In this document: one piece after another, positions 8,199 through 16,424 of the stretch
How positions within the stretch are numbered: the stretch's first letter is position 1
Layout of the letters: each line of letters starts with the position of its first letter
NCBI RefSeq assembly: GCF_900109285.1
Contig: NZ_FNZQ01000001.1
Span: forward strand, 463,001-527,000
Length of the DNA: 64,000 bases
Direction: 5' to 3'
Origin: Jannaschia helgolandensis
GTDB lineage: Bacteria; Pseudomonadota; Alphaproteobacteria; Rhodobacterales; Rhodobacteraceae
Made by a program: the position numbers and the translations under genes
The notes under the pieces: generated by a model
Told to the model about the DNA's origin: nothing
Database searches by the model: none
What the model saw: only the letters and a program-made list of their open reading frames with translations

Positions 8199-9232
8199 GC
8201 TGGTCGCCCCCTCGGCAGAGGGCGCGTGCGCAGCAACCAAAGTCGGGCCGGACGTTCGACCAGGTAATGGGCCGCTGTGGCGATGATCAGCGTCAGCACA
8301 ATCGTGACCAGCCAGTACGACGGCGCGGACAGATCGACGAGGCGCGGCAGACCGAGGATCACATGAAACTGGAACAGGTAGAACGCGTAGGAGATGCGGC
8401 CGAACCAGACCACGGGACGCGCCGAAAGCAGGCCGTTTGGGGTATGTGTCAGATGCAGGACCGCCATCCCGACGACCGGGATCAGCAGCGGTGCCCACAT
8501 CGTCGGCAACCCCTGTCCTTCGACACCGATCATCAACGTCGCGAACGCAAGAACGCCGAGCATCGGCAACCACCCGGGCACCTGCACGCCGCGCAGGGCC
8601 AGGTGGCCGAAGGCGACACCGGCCATAAACTCCGGCAAACGAAAGATCGGGGTGGCATACTGAAAGGCGAACCCCGGCCCGTTCGGAAAGATATAATAGG
8701 TTCCGGCAATCATCCCCGAGAAGATCATCGTCGTCAGTATGACCCATATCAGCGTCTGTTCCGGCAGCGCGTGCAGCACATGCCGCACCGCCGGAAATGC
8801 GGTATATAATGCGGCTTCGACCGACAGGGACCAACTGCTGGCGTGGTTCCAGATATTGAAAAGATTTGGAAACCATGCCTGAAGCATAAGCCCCGAAATC
8901 AGCACCGTGGTCGCGATCGCAAGTGGACTTTGGTCCGACGACAGAAGCCACGGCAGCGCCATCACGGCGGCCAGTGCATAGAGCGGATAAATCCGGGCCA
9001 TCCGGGCCCGCGCAAACCTGCGCAGATCCGGACCGTCACGACAGGCAAGCGTCAGTACGAACCCCGACAGTACGAAGAATACCGTCATACCGGCCGCGCC
9101 CGCCTGAAAAATTGCCGCCAGCGGTCCGTCGACAATCGGTGCCCGGATATGCAGGTGAAAGCCGAAGACCCAGACAGCAGCCACTGCGCGCAATCCCGTC
9201 AGGGCCAATATCTCGCCCTCTGGGGGTGTCAT
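8195..9232 (-). CDS. Acyltransferase-3 family membrane O-acyltransferase (OafA-like)
   Basis: A 345-residue protein with about ten membrane segments. It opens with the family signature LTGLRAVAAVWVFGFHLHIR, including the catalytic-type histidine, followed by FFVLSGFVLTL and RFARARMARIYPLYALAAVM. These enzymes carry acyl groups, usually acetyl, across the membrane onto surface sugars. Within this operon it should decorate the capsule or O-unit. It is coupled on both sides by four-base overlaps. The spike fibre at 417-1787 carries an SGNH esterase that could remove such groups. Confidence 0.88.
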   Translation of the reverse strand: MTPPEGEILALTGLRAVAAVWVFGFHLHIRAPIVDGPLAAIFQAGAAGMTVFFVLSGFVLTLACRDGPDLRRFARARMARIYPLYALAAVMALPWLLSSDQSPLAIATTVLISGLMLQAWFPNLFNIWNHASSWSLSVEAALYTAFPAVRHVLHALPEQTLIWVILTTMIFSGMIAGTYYIFPNGPGFAFQYATPIFRLPEFMAGVAFGHLALRGVQVPGWLPMLGVLAFATLMIGVEGQGLPTMWAPLLIPVVGMAVLHLTHTPNGLLSARPVVWFGRISYAFYLFQFHVILGLPRLVDLSAPSYWLVTIVLTLIIATAAHYLVERPARLWLLRTRPLPRGRPA

Positions 9233-9660
9233 GCGGTTGTCGGACTGAAGGTGACATGACGCACGGCGACCCGGAAGGCAGCGTGATCGCGAATGTAGTC
9301 GGCTTCTTCATAGGCTGCGGATGCCATGACCAGGCAAACAGTCTCCGGTGCGAAATCCGTAAGATCGCGCCATGTCATCGGACCGACGAGCAAGGCCCGC
9401 GCCGGATTATCGAGACGATAAGACCGCGCGCCTCGCGCCGTCTCGAGTGTCAGGGTCAGAGCACCCGCAAGAGGGACGAATACCTGCCAGAGAGTGCGGT
9501 GCGCATGCCCCCCGCGCGGCGCGCCAGAAAAGCCGTGCAGCCAGTAGAGCCGCTTGATATCGAATGGCAGGGCCAGACCCTCGGCGACAGTAAGCTGCCC
9601 GCGGGAATCACCATGACGGGCAAGATCTATCCAGGGAGAAAGGGGCGGTGTGTCGAACAT
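9229..9660 (-). CDS. dTDP-sugar 3,4-ketoisomerase, FdtA/QdtA (WxcM-like) cupin
   Basis: A 143-residue cupin of the FdtA/WxcM family. The fold markers are WLHGFSGAPRGGHAHRTLWQ, with the catalytic pair His52 and His54, and the following strands LTLTLETARGARSYRLDNP. FdtA and QdtA turn dTDP-4-keto-6-deoxyglucose into the 3-keto isomer, which the DegT enzyme of this operon can then aminate. rmlA and rmlB, needed to make the substrate, are not in the window. First gene of a seven-gene operon; a consensus CtrA box lies 25-40 bases upstream of its ATG. Confidence 0.85.
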   Translation of the reverse strand: MFDTPPLSPWIDLARHGDSRGQLTVAEGLALPFDIKRLYWLHGFSGAPRGGHAHRTLWQVFVPLAGALTLTLETARGARSYRLDNPARALLVGPMTWRDLTDFAPETVCLVMASAAYEEADYIRDHAAFRVAVRHVTFSPTTA

Positions 9661-9684
9661 TCGACAAGATTTAGGTAATGACGG

Positions 9685-9700
9685 TTAAGGGATCGTTAAC
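9685..9700. promoter_or_regulatory. Consensus CtrA binding box
   Basis: TTAA, seven bases, TTAA followed by C: an exact match to the alphaproteobacterial CtrA consensus TTAA-N7-TTAA. It lies in the 82-base gap between the last gene of the GT4 operon and the ATG of the ketoisomerase gene, 25-40 bases upstream of that ATG, where it could act at a promoter. Binding is inferred from the motif; occupancy is not shown. Confidence 0.6.
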
Positions 9701-9742
9701 AACGACTTGCCGTAACGGCAGCGCCCCTGTCCCGGGCTTGCC

Positions 9743-10909
9743 TCAATCCTCTGACAGATCGGCGAGTTCGCGGCGATAGGCGGCAATTACCAGCCTTTCG
9801 TCAAAGAACTGCTCCGCCCGGCGACGCGCGGCATTTCCCATATCGATACGCGCCGGAGGACCGATCCCGATCATCTCGGTCATCGCGCGCGCCAGGTCGT
9901 TCGGATCGCGCACCCGGCAGAGAAGCCCGGTTTGGCCCGGCACGATCGCGTCGCGACATCCGGGATGGTCCGTCGTGATGATCGGACGCCCGGTCGCCGC
10001 CGCTTCAAGCAGGCTGCGGGGCAGGCCCTCGGCATAGTAGCTGGGAAGGACAATGCAATCCGCATCCGCAAGGTAGGGCCGCACGTCCGCAACATGGGCG
10101 ATAAACTCCAGCCCATCTATCCTGCGCCAGCTTTCCAGATCCCGCGCGGCGACCATTCCCGCATCGCGGTCGTCGAATGCGCCCAGAACCGTGACATGCG
10201 CTTCAACGTCCCAGCGCCGCATGATCCGCAGTGCTTCCACCAGATCGGCAACGCCCTTGTCGCGCAGCAACCGCGCGATCATGAGAAAGCGAACCTGCGC
10301 ACGCGATGGCGCGAACGGAGCCTGCGCAAACCTGACCAGATCGACACCCGATCCGGGAAGCGACTTGATCTGTCCCGCGGTCAAAAAGCCCCCGTCGAGC
10401 AGAAGTTCCGCATCGTTCGCATTCTGCACAAAAACCGGAGCGACACCCTTCAAACCCCTTTTATAGAGCCTTCCCGCCACCCAGCCCAGCATTGACCCCC
10501 GTCTGGCAAAGGCGGTTCCCAGCCCTGTTACATTCGGAACAACGGGAATTCCCAACGGGCGGGCCGCCAGCGCCCCATAGAGGTTGTTCTTGATCGTCCA
10601 GCTGAGCACCACGTCCGGGGCCAGCCGCCGAAATGCCAGCCGCATTCGCCAGATCAGCGCAATCTCCGACAGGGGATTCAGACCCCTGGCGTCCATCTTC
10701 AGCGGCACGACCCTGCATCCCATGGCGGCAATTTCGCCGTCATGGATCGACGGCGGAACCAGCGCGACAAGCTCGTGCCCGTCGGCCAGCAGGGCCGCGA
10801 TCAAACCGGCGCGGAAGTTCACAAGATTGAAGCCCGTATTTGCGGTCAGCACGATCCGCAGGGGGCCGCGCGGTCCGCAAGAAGGACTACGGTGGGTCGG
10901 GTCGGTCAC
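9743..10909 (-). CDS. GT4-family glycosyltransferase (PglA-like)
   Basis: A 388-residue GT-B glycosyltransferase. The N-terminal domain has RIVLTANTGFNLVNFRAGLI; the NFR element is seen in PglA-type HexNAc transferases. The C-terminal donor domain has FLMIARLLRDKGVADLVEAL and the EX7E-type segment YYAEGLPRSLLEAAATGRPI. It should extend the lipid-linked repeat unit. The GTG at 10909 is chosen because it overlaps the polymerase stop (GTGA) and has AGAGG about eight bases upstream. Last gene of its set; only a small TGCCG-TTA-CGGCA hairpin lies downstream, so read-through into the ketoisomerase operon is possible. Confidence 0.87.
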   Translation of the reverse strand: MTDPTHRSPSCGPRGPLRIVLTANTGFNLVNFRAGLIAALLADGHELVALVPPSIHDGEIAAMGCRVVPLKMDARGLNPLSEIALIWRMRLAFRRLAPDVVLSWTIKNNLYGALAARPLGIPVVPNVTGLGTAFARRGSMLGWVAGRLYKRGLKGVAPVFVQNANDAELLLDGGFLTAGQIKSLPGSGVDLVRFAQAPFAPSRAQVRFLMIARLLRDKGVADLVEALRIMRRWDVEAHVTVLGAFDDRDAGMVAARDLESWRRIDGLEFIAHVADVRPYLADADCIVLPSYYAEGLPRSLLEAAATGRPIITTDHPGCRDAIVPGQTGLLCRVRDPNDLARAMTEMIGIGPPARIDMGNAARRRAEQFFDERLVIAAYRRELADLSED

Positions 10910-11979
10910 AACGGAAACCTCTGAACATCGGGATATCCCCCGATCCAGGTCTGATAGGGGACGAAACACTGTTCGAAGTGATCGGAGGTCGCCATCCAGA
11001 CGACGAAAAGCGCGAGCAGCGCGACCCAGGGCACGGTCGCCAGAACCCTGCGGCTGTCGCGGGTCGGAAGATACGGAATGCGCGCAAAGATCACAGCCTG
11101 GACCGGAACCAGATAATAGGCGAGCCGATCCGCGATAACCGTCGAGACGGGAAGGATCGCGACCATTGCCATCATCCCGAGACTTCCGATCAGGACGAAA
11201 TCGTAATCCTCCGGCCAGGCCCGCTTCCATGCCGAGCGCAGGAACAGGCGAAAGGCCAGCCCAGACAGAACGATGAACATGACGCGGAAGATCGCACCCT
11301 GCGCCACAAGGTCCGTATCGACATAGCGCGCGGTCGCGATCGCGACTGCTTCGCCGGACCACAGGAAAACGATGCCGGGAATGGCCAGCAGTGCCGCCAT
11401 TGCCAGTCTTGTCCAATTGTAACGGCCCCCGACCAACGGCAGAAGAAGCGCGAAGATCAGGGCGCTTTGGTGGAACAGGCTGGCCAGTCCGACCCAGATG
11501 CCGAAGCGGACGACCCTGCGGTCCATCATCGCCGTGAATGCAACGCAGACCAGACCGATCGCGATGGCCTGTCGCAGCGCGCCCATCGACATATTCACCA
11601 CGAGGACCGGGTACAGGAATGCAAGAAAGGCGAACGGATCGGGTTGCCGTCTGGCCAGCGCGTGAACGCCGGCAAAGAAGATGATCGCGGTGGCGACGTT
11701 GACGAATGGGTAGGGCAGGCCGGCTGCCCCGATCGTCTCGATCATCAGCCACCAACCCGGATCCCGCCGAACGATAGACCGATCATAGGAGGGGCTGCCG
11801 ACAATCTCGAAATGATTGAGGTATCCGGACCAGTCGCAACCGACTTCGAAGCGGAACGCCACGAACAGGAACATCGCCGCCATGATGATCCAATAGAGCT
11901 GATCGCGCAGCCGGTGATACGGCGCAATCCCCCAGCGCAGCAGCATCAAGGCCACAAAAGGCAAAAGATAGACAATCAC
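10906..11979 (-). CDS. Wzy-like polysaccharide polymerase (EpsG family)
   Basis: A 357-residue integral membrane protein with about ten hydrophobic segments. The segment FLFVAFRFEVGCDWSGYLNH is the EpsG-type signature (aromatic-R-x-G-x-D/DW-x-x-Y) near the N-terminus, and GLASLFHQSALIFALLLPLV holds the conserved histidine. Such proteins polymerise flipped repeat units at the periplasmic face. The GTG start at 11979 overlaps the stop of the upstream glycosyltransferase gene (GTGA). The presence of Wzx, Wzy, a Wzc-type kinase and OPX in one locus indicates a Wzy-dependent pathway. Confidence 0.8.
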   Translation of the reverse strand: MIVYLLPFVALMLLRWGIAPYHRLRDQLYWIIMAAMFLFVAFRFEVGCDWSGYLNHFEIVGSPSYDRSIVRRDPGWWLMIETIGAAGLPYPFVNVATAIIFFAGVHALARRQPDPFAFLAFLYPVLVVNMSMGALRQAIAIGLVCVAFTAMMDRRVVRFGIWVGLASLFHQSALIFALLLPLVGGRYNWTRLAMAALLAIPGIVFLWSGEAVAIATARYVDTDLVAQGAIFRVMFIVLSGLAFRLFLRSAWKRAWPEDYDFVLIGSLGMMAMVAILPVSTVIADRLAYYLVPVQAVIFARIPYLPTRDSRRVLATVPWVALLALFVVWMATSDHFEQCFVPYQTWIGGYPDVQRFPL

Positions 11980-13040
11980 CCTGCCGCCCCGCGCAGCAGC
12001 GCCGCGACCCGGGGTGCCCAGACCTGCAGGGAATAGGAACGCTCCACCTTGGCGCGCCCCGCGGCCCCCATCCGCGCACGCAGGGCCGGATCGTCCAGCA
12101 GCGTGATCAATGCGTCGCGCCAATCCTTTGCGGTCCTGGCCAGGAAGCCGTTCACCCCATGTTCGACGATCTCGGTGTTCACGCCCGTAGGCGATGCCAC
12201 GACCGGTCGTCCGCAAGCCATGTACTGGATCAGCTTGTACCCGCATTTCCCGCGCGACCACGGGCTGTCGTCCAGCGGCATGATGCCCACATCCATGCCG
12301 CGGATCGCCTCGACCTCCGTATCTTCGGACCACGGCAGATACTCGATGCCGTCCTCGATCTCTGACGTGCCGCGCGCCCCGATGGCCCGGAACAGGCCGC
12401 CACGCGGGATCACGACGTCCACGATCAGACGTTGCATCGGCGCGGCATGATCTGCCCATGTCATCGGCGTCCCGACCCAGCCCACGCGCAGGCCACCGTC
12501 CGGCGGGGGCAATGGGCTGGCCGGATAGCGCGACAAATCGACGACTGTCGGCACGACCTCGACCCGACCGGCCCCGGCGGTCCTTGCGCGGTCGGCGATA
12601 TAGGGATTGCCCGCCATGACGATGCGCGATGCAGCCATCACCCCGTCGATCTTGCCACCCAGAAGCCCACGCACAGACGCGCGGCGGTGGTGGTCATAGC
12701 GGTGAAAGACGGCATCGTCATGGTCCGATACTACCGGCACATCCCGCGGCCATGCCGGACGCTCCAAAAGCCATGGAAGCCAAGGCAAAGCCTCTTTTTC
12801 CAGCCAGATCACATCGGCAGAGCCAGCGGCGCGCAAATCCGCCAGACGGGTTCGGATATATCGACCCAGATGCGCTTTGCGCGACCCACCGCCATAGAGA
12901 GCCGAAATATAGGTTGCATCGAAGAACGGGCGGGTCGAAACCTGAAACCCTTCGGCTTCGAGAAACGGGACGTATTGAGCGGTTCGCAATCGCGATGACG
13001 CGGCGACGGCGTCGTATCGCGACAGGATCACGAGCTTCAC
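11976..13040 (-). CDS. GT4-family glycosyltransferase
   Basis: A 354-residue GT-B protein. The N-terminal domain starts KLVILSRYDAVAASSRLRTA and contains VPVVSDHDDAVFHRYDHHRR; the C-terminal domain has LRVGWVGTPMTW and GIMPLDDSPWSRGKCGYKLI, then QYMACGRPVVASPTGVNTEI. These are donor-binding features of family 4. The GTG start at 13040 overlaps the stop of the gene before it. The donor sugar cannot be deduced. It lies between another GT4 gene and the polymerase, so it works on the same repeat unit. Confidence 0.85.
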   Translation of the reverse strand: MKLVILSRYDAVAASSRLRTAQYVPFLEAEGFQVSTRPFFDATYISALYGGGSRKAHLGRYIRTRLADLRAAGSADVIWLEKEALPWLPWLLERPAWPRDVPVVSDHDDAVFHRYDHHRRASVRGLLGGKIDGVMAASRIVMAGNPYIADRARTAGAGRVEVVPTVVDLSRYPASPLPPPDGGLRVGWVGTPMTWADHAAPMQRLIVDVVIPRGGLFRAIGARGTSEIEDGIEYLPWSEDTEVEAIRGMDVGIMPLDDSPWSRGKCGYKLIQYMACGRPVVASPTGVNTEIVEHGVNGFLARTAKDWRDALITLLDDPALRARMGAAGRAKVERSYSLQVWAPRVAALLRGAAG

Positions 13041-14227
13041 GATGCAGACCCCAGAATCGTATCGTAAAGACTTGCGTAGGCCCGCGTCCCATCCTCCAGC
13101 GAGAACAGCGTCTCGGCCGTGGCACGGGCGCGGTCGGGCAGGTCGGGGTCATGGCGCAGGGCCGACAGATCGGACAGCGCGGCGCGCGCCGCATCCATGG
13201 TACAATCCGCCATCAGCACGCCGACACGATGACCGGTTACGATGTCCGCGACATTGCCGACGCCCGCGTTCGCAATCACCGGGCGGCCCGTGGCGAGGAT
13301 TTCCGCCAATCGCGTAGGAGAAGACCCCAGTCTGGCCGGTCCGGTGGCGTAGAACATCGCCGAGGCGTGGTGGCCAGCGATCCGCGCCGCCACGTCTTCC
13401 GGCGGCACCGACACGATTGTCAGTCGCGCGGTCGGTACATTGGGCAGGCCTGCGCGAACGACATCGGAGTCGTCGCGAGTTACGACCTCGAATAGGGCAG
13501 TGGGGTCATCGGACGCCGCTGCCGCGAACAGCGCATCGAGCCAATCCAGACGAAACCAGCCGGACGTGACCGACCCGACGCAACCGAACACCATCGGCGC
13601 GTCGGGTGGCGGGCGCATCGGGAACCTGTCCAGATCGGCACAGGTCGGGATCACGACAATGCGTTGGCCGATAAGCTCGGACGGGTAGATGCCTTGCAGG
13701 TGTGAAACCGCCGCGTCGGTCAGGGATACCACGCCCGCGGCATCGCGAAGGCACAGCCGTTCCATACGTCGCAGAACCCGTTCCATCGGCGACCCGGCCG
13801 TCAGGCGACCCGCTTCGATCATCTCGTCCAGCCAGAGCGCGCGCATGTCGAATACGAACGGAACGCGGGTCCGCCGCCACAGGGCCCGGGCAATGGCCGC
13901 AGGAATATAGGACCGGGCGTGGATCAGGGCGATAGGCTTCTGCCGCATGATCCTCATCGCAACTTTGAACATCGTCGCGAAATTTCGGGCCGCGCCAATC
14001 CTGCCTGCCCGGAACCTCTGCGGTCGCCAGTCGATGCCATGCGCCGCGCAATCGGCCCGCAGTGCGGCCATGTGGGATGCATCATCGGCATCGTCGATCT
14101 TTTCGGCAGTCAGAAGCGTGATATCATGATTACGCGACAGCCCGCGCAGATAGCTCATGACCTGACTCTGACCCAACGGATCCGCCAGCCCGGTGCGCGT
14201 CAGATAGAGTATGCCGGGACGCTTCAC
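13037..14227 (-). CDS. GT4-family glycosyltransferase
   Basis: A protein of 396 residues from the GTG at 14227. The N-terminal domain begins GILYLTRTGLADPLGQSQV, the usual start of this GT4 subgroup; RSYIPAAIARALWRRTRVPF and the C-terminal SSPTRLAEILATGRPVIANA complete the GT-B fold. The frame stays open to 14425 (ATGs at 14368 and 14425), but the added residues look non-conserved, so I prefer the shorter form although its ribosome-binding site is poor. First gene of the four-gene minus-strand set that ends at 9743. Confidence 0.82.
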   Translation of the reverse strand: MKRPGILYLTRTGLADPLGQSQVMSYLRGLSRNHDITLLTAEKIDDADDASHMAALRADCAAHGIDWRPQRFRAGRIGAARNFATMFKVAMRIMRQKPIALIHARSYIPAAIARALWRRTRVPFVFDMRALWLDEMIEAGRLTAGSPMERVLRRMERLCLRDAAGVVSLTDAAVSHLQGIYPSELIGQRIVVIPTCADLDRFPMRPPPDAPMVFGCVGSVTSGWFRLDWLDALFAAAASDDPTALFEVVTRDDSDVVRAGLPNVPTARLTIVSVPPEDVAARIAGHHASAMFYATGPARLGSSPTRLAEILATGRPVIANAGVGNVADIVTGHRVGVLMADCTMDAARAALSDLSALRHDPDLPDRARATAETLFSLEDGTRAYASLYDTILGSAS

Positions 14228-14532
14228 AGGTCTGCGCGCGCGCCAAACCAGCGGCTCGGCGCTTTCGCACTTCGGCAGGCACCCAGAAACCGTCGCACCG
14301 TGTGGACCTCTCTCCTTCGTCAATCGGAGCGACTGCGGATCGACCCGCACCCGATGCGACACCGACATCGCCTTGCATGAAGGTCGTTGAACTTCAACGG
14401 CATCACAAGTCCATCTCTCGGGCAAAGGAGAATACAGTCACACTTCATCGCTCCCCGGAGCCATCAAGCATTGGGTTTACCGGGGTCATCGCTTAGGAAA
14501 CTCGGGATCGACAGCCAGCCCGAGGCCGACCC
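14228..14532. promoter_or_regulatory. Divergent intergenic region, glycosyltransferase / epimerase
   Basis: About 300 bases between divergent genes, expected to hold both promoters. The left two thirds remain open in the glycosyltransferase frame and may be coding if an upstream start is used. AAAGGAGA at 14425-14432 resembles a ribosome-binding site with no good start after it. No CtrA-type TTAA pair is present. Confidence 0.35.
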
Positions 14533-15561
14533 ATGACCGACAAAGACCCCCGCACCATTTTTGTGACCGGCACCGCCGGGTTCATCGGTTTCCATCTTGC
14601 ACGGCACCTGCTGGACGAAGGTTTCACTGTGGTCGGCTTCGACGGGATGACCGATTACTACGACGTCGCTCTCAAACGTCGCCGCCATCAGATGCTGCTC
14701 CAGACCCCGGGTTTTCGTGCCGTCGAGGGGCGGCTGGAGGATTCCGACCTGCTGAAGCGCACCATGACCGAGGCCGCGCCCGACGTTATCGTTCACTTGG
14801 CCGCGCAGGCGGGCGTCCGCTACAGCCTGGAAAATCCCCGGTCCTATGTCGAAGCCAATCTGGTCGGCACATTCAACGTGATGGAATGCGCCCGCGAACT
14901 GGCGGTCGATCATTTGCTGATGGCCTCCACCTCTTCGGTCTACGGGGCGAACACGCAGATGCCGTTCACCGAAGACCAGAAGACCGATGCGCCCCTGACA
15001 CTTTATGCCGCGACCAAGAAAGCGAACGAGCACATGGCGCATTCATATGCGCACCTGTGGAAAATTCCGACGACGATGTTCCGCTTCTTCACTGTCTACG
15101 GGCCCTGGGGCAGGCCCGATCTGGCGCTTTATAAATTCGCGAAGGCGGCCTTTGCCGGAGAGGCGATCGACGTCTACAACCACGGCCGCATGTCGCGCGA
15201 CTTCACCTATATCGACGATCTGGTTCGTGGCATCCGTCTGCTGATCGATACGCCGCCGGTGGAGCCCGCCGACCCGTCCGACATCGCGCCGGGCGATACG
15301 CTCAGCCCGGTGGCGCCTTACCGCGTCGTGAACATCGGCAACGGCGAACAGGTGCAACTGATGGAATTCATCACCGCACTGGAAGCCGAGCTGGGCTTCG
15401 AGATCAGGAAGAACATGATGGAAATGCAGAAGGGCGATGTTCCCGGAACCTGGGCCAGTTCGGATTTGCTGGAGAGTCTGACTGGTTATCGTCCCGACAC
15501 GCCCGTTCGCGCCGGTATAGCGAAATTCGTCGCCTGGTATCGCGACTACCACGGCGTGTAA
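14533..15561 (+). CDS. UDP-glucuronate 4-epimerase (extended SDR)
   Basis: A 342-residue NAD-dependent epimerase. The nucleotide-binding motif is IFVTGTAGFIGFHLARHLL, the catalytic set is Ser-rich STSSVYG with YAATK, and FFTVYGPWGRPDLALYKF is typical of UDP-glucuronate epimerases (LspL/CapI group). The product UDP-galacturonate would supply an acidic sugar to the capsule. It is transcribed away from the glycosyltransferases and ends four bases before the convergent phosphatase gene, leaving no room for a terminator. Confidence 0.85.
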   Translation: MTDKDPRTIFVTGTAGFIGFHLARHLLDEGFTVVGFDGMTDYYDVALKRRRHQMLLQTPGFRAVEGRLEDSDLLKRTMTEAAPDVIVHLAAQAGVRYSLENPRSYVEANLVGTFNVMECARELAVDHLLMASTSSVYGANTQMPFTEDQKTDAPLTLYAATKKANEHMAHSYAHLWKIPTTMFRFFTVYGPWGRPDLALYKFAKAAFAGEAIDVYNHGRMSRDFTYIDDLVRGIRLLIDTPPVEPADPSDIAPGDTLSPVAPYRVVNIGNGEQVQLMEFITALEAELGFEIRKNMMEMQKGDVPGTWASSDLLESLTGYRPDTPVRAGIAKFVAWYRDYHGV

Positions 15562-15565
15562 TACG

Positions 15566-16336
15566 TCAGGTCAGGGTCCTGAAGGTCCCTTCTTCCAGAA
15601 CACCTACGGTCAGAAGGCCCGAAAAATGCGCGCCGGTATCAAGCGCGATGCGCCCGTCGGCTATTTCCGGAACGTCGACGACCGTATGCCCGTGCGCCAC
15701 CCAGATGCCATCGCGCCGTGGTGTGGTTCTGAAGTCGGGATGGCCCCAGATCATCGTTGTGTCCGCCTGCCCGGACACGGCCAGGCGCGGGTCCAGTGCG
15801 GCATGAACGCAAACCAGATTACCTGACCGCCACAGCAACGGCAGGTTCGACAGCCAGATCTCCAGACCCGCGGGCAGCGCGGCGCGCAGGTCTGCTGCTG
15901 CAGATCCCAGAGCGTCAGGATCGGATATGTCGGTATCTTCGATGCCGAAACTGGCCATCGTCGTCAGGCCGCCATTGTGCAACCAGAGACGTCCGCAGGA
16001 TACCGGATCGGCAAGAAAATCCAGCATCATCCGTTCGTGATTTCCCATCAGCGTGACGACCGGGATCGGGCTGGTCCCCGGCAAAGCTCTGAGCTTTTCA
16101 AGAACCTGGGCCGACTGCGCGCCCCGGTCTACGTAATCGCCCAGAAACACCAGGGCCGAGGGCCCATCACATCCAGCCAGATCGCCGTCGATCCGGGCCA
16201 GTGCCGACATCAGCAGATCGTGCCGACCGTGAATATCGCCCACGGCGTAAACGCGGACATCGGGTTGTAATGGCGCAGAGAATTGCGGTCCCCTGCGACG
16301 CACCGCAAGTCGGTCAATAAGATACCTGACGATCAT
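15566..16336 (-). CDS. Calcineurin-like serine/threonine-type metallophosphatase
   Basis: A 256-residue protein of the PPP-like metallophosphoesterase family. The metal-binding signatures are all present: VGDIHGRHD (GDxHG), FLGDYVDRG (GDxVDRG) and LMGNHERMM (GNHE), with a later AHGHTV histidine motif and DTGAHF. AGGGGACATAG precedes the ATG. It lies between the epimerase and the divergent tyrosine autokinase, so it might counter protein phosphorylation linked to the capsule system. That role is a guess from position; bis(nucleosyl)-tetraphosphatase or a general phosphatase are alternatives. Confidence 0.8.
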   Translation of the reverse strand: MIVRYLIDRLAVRRRGPQFSAPLQPDVRVYAVGDIHGRHDLLMSALARIDGDLAGCDGPSALVFLGDYVDRGAQSAQVLEKLRALPGTSPIPVVTLMGNHERMMLDFLADPVSCGRLWLHNGGLTTMASFGIEDTDISDPDALGSAAADLRAALPAGLEIWLSNLPLLWRSGNLVCVHAALDPRLAVSGQADTTMIWGHPDFRTTPRRDGIWVAHGHTVVDVPEIADGRIALDTGAHFSGLLTVGVLEEGTFRTLT

Positions 16337-16424
16337 CTATGTCCCCTGCACTGCACTCTGATGCTCGGGCAATCCGGCAAGAGAATGCAAGCACCGCGCG
16401 TTGATGCGCAAGGGATGCTGTGCC

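Noticed and set aside
10910-11755. N-terminal extension of the GT4 frame through the polymerase gene
   Set aside because: The polymerase occupies this DNA in another frame; the GTG at 10909 fits the overlap pattern.
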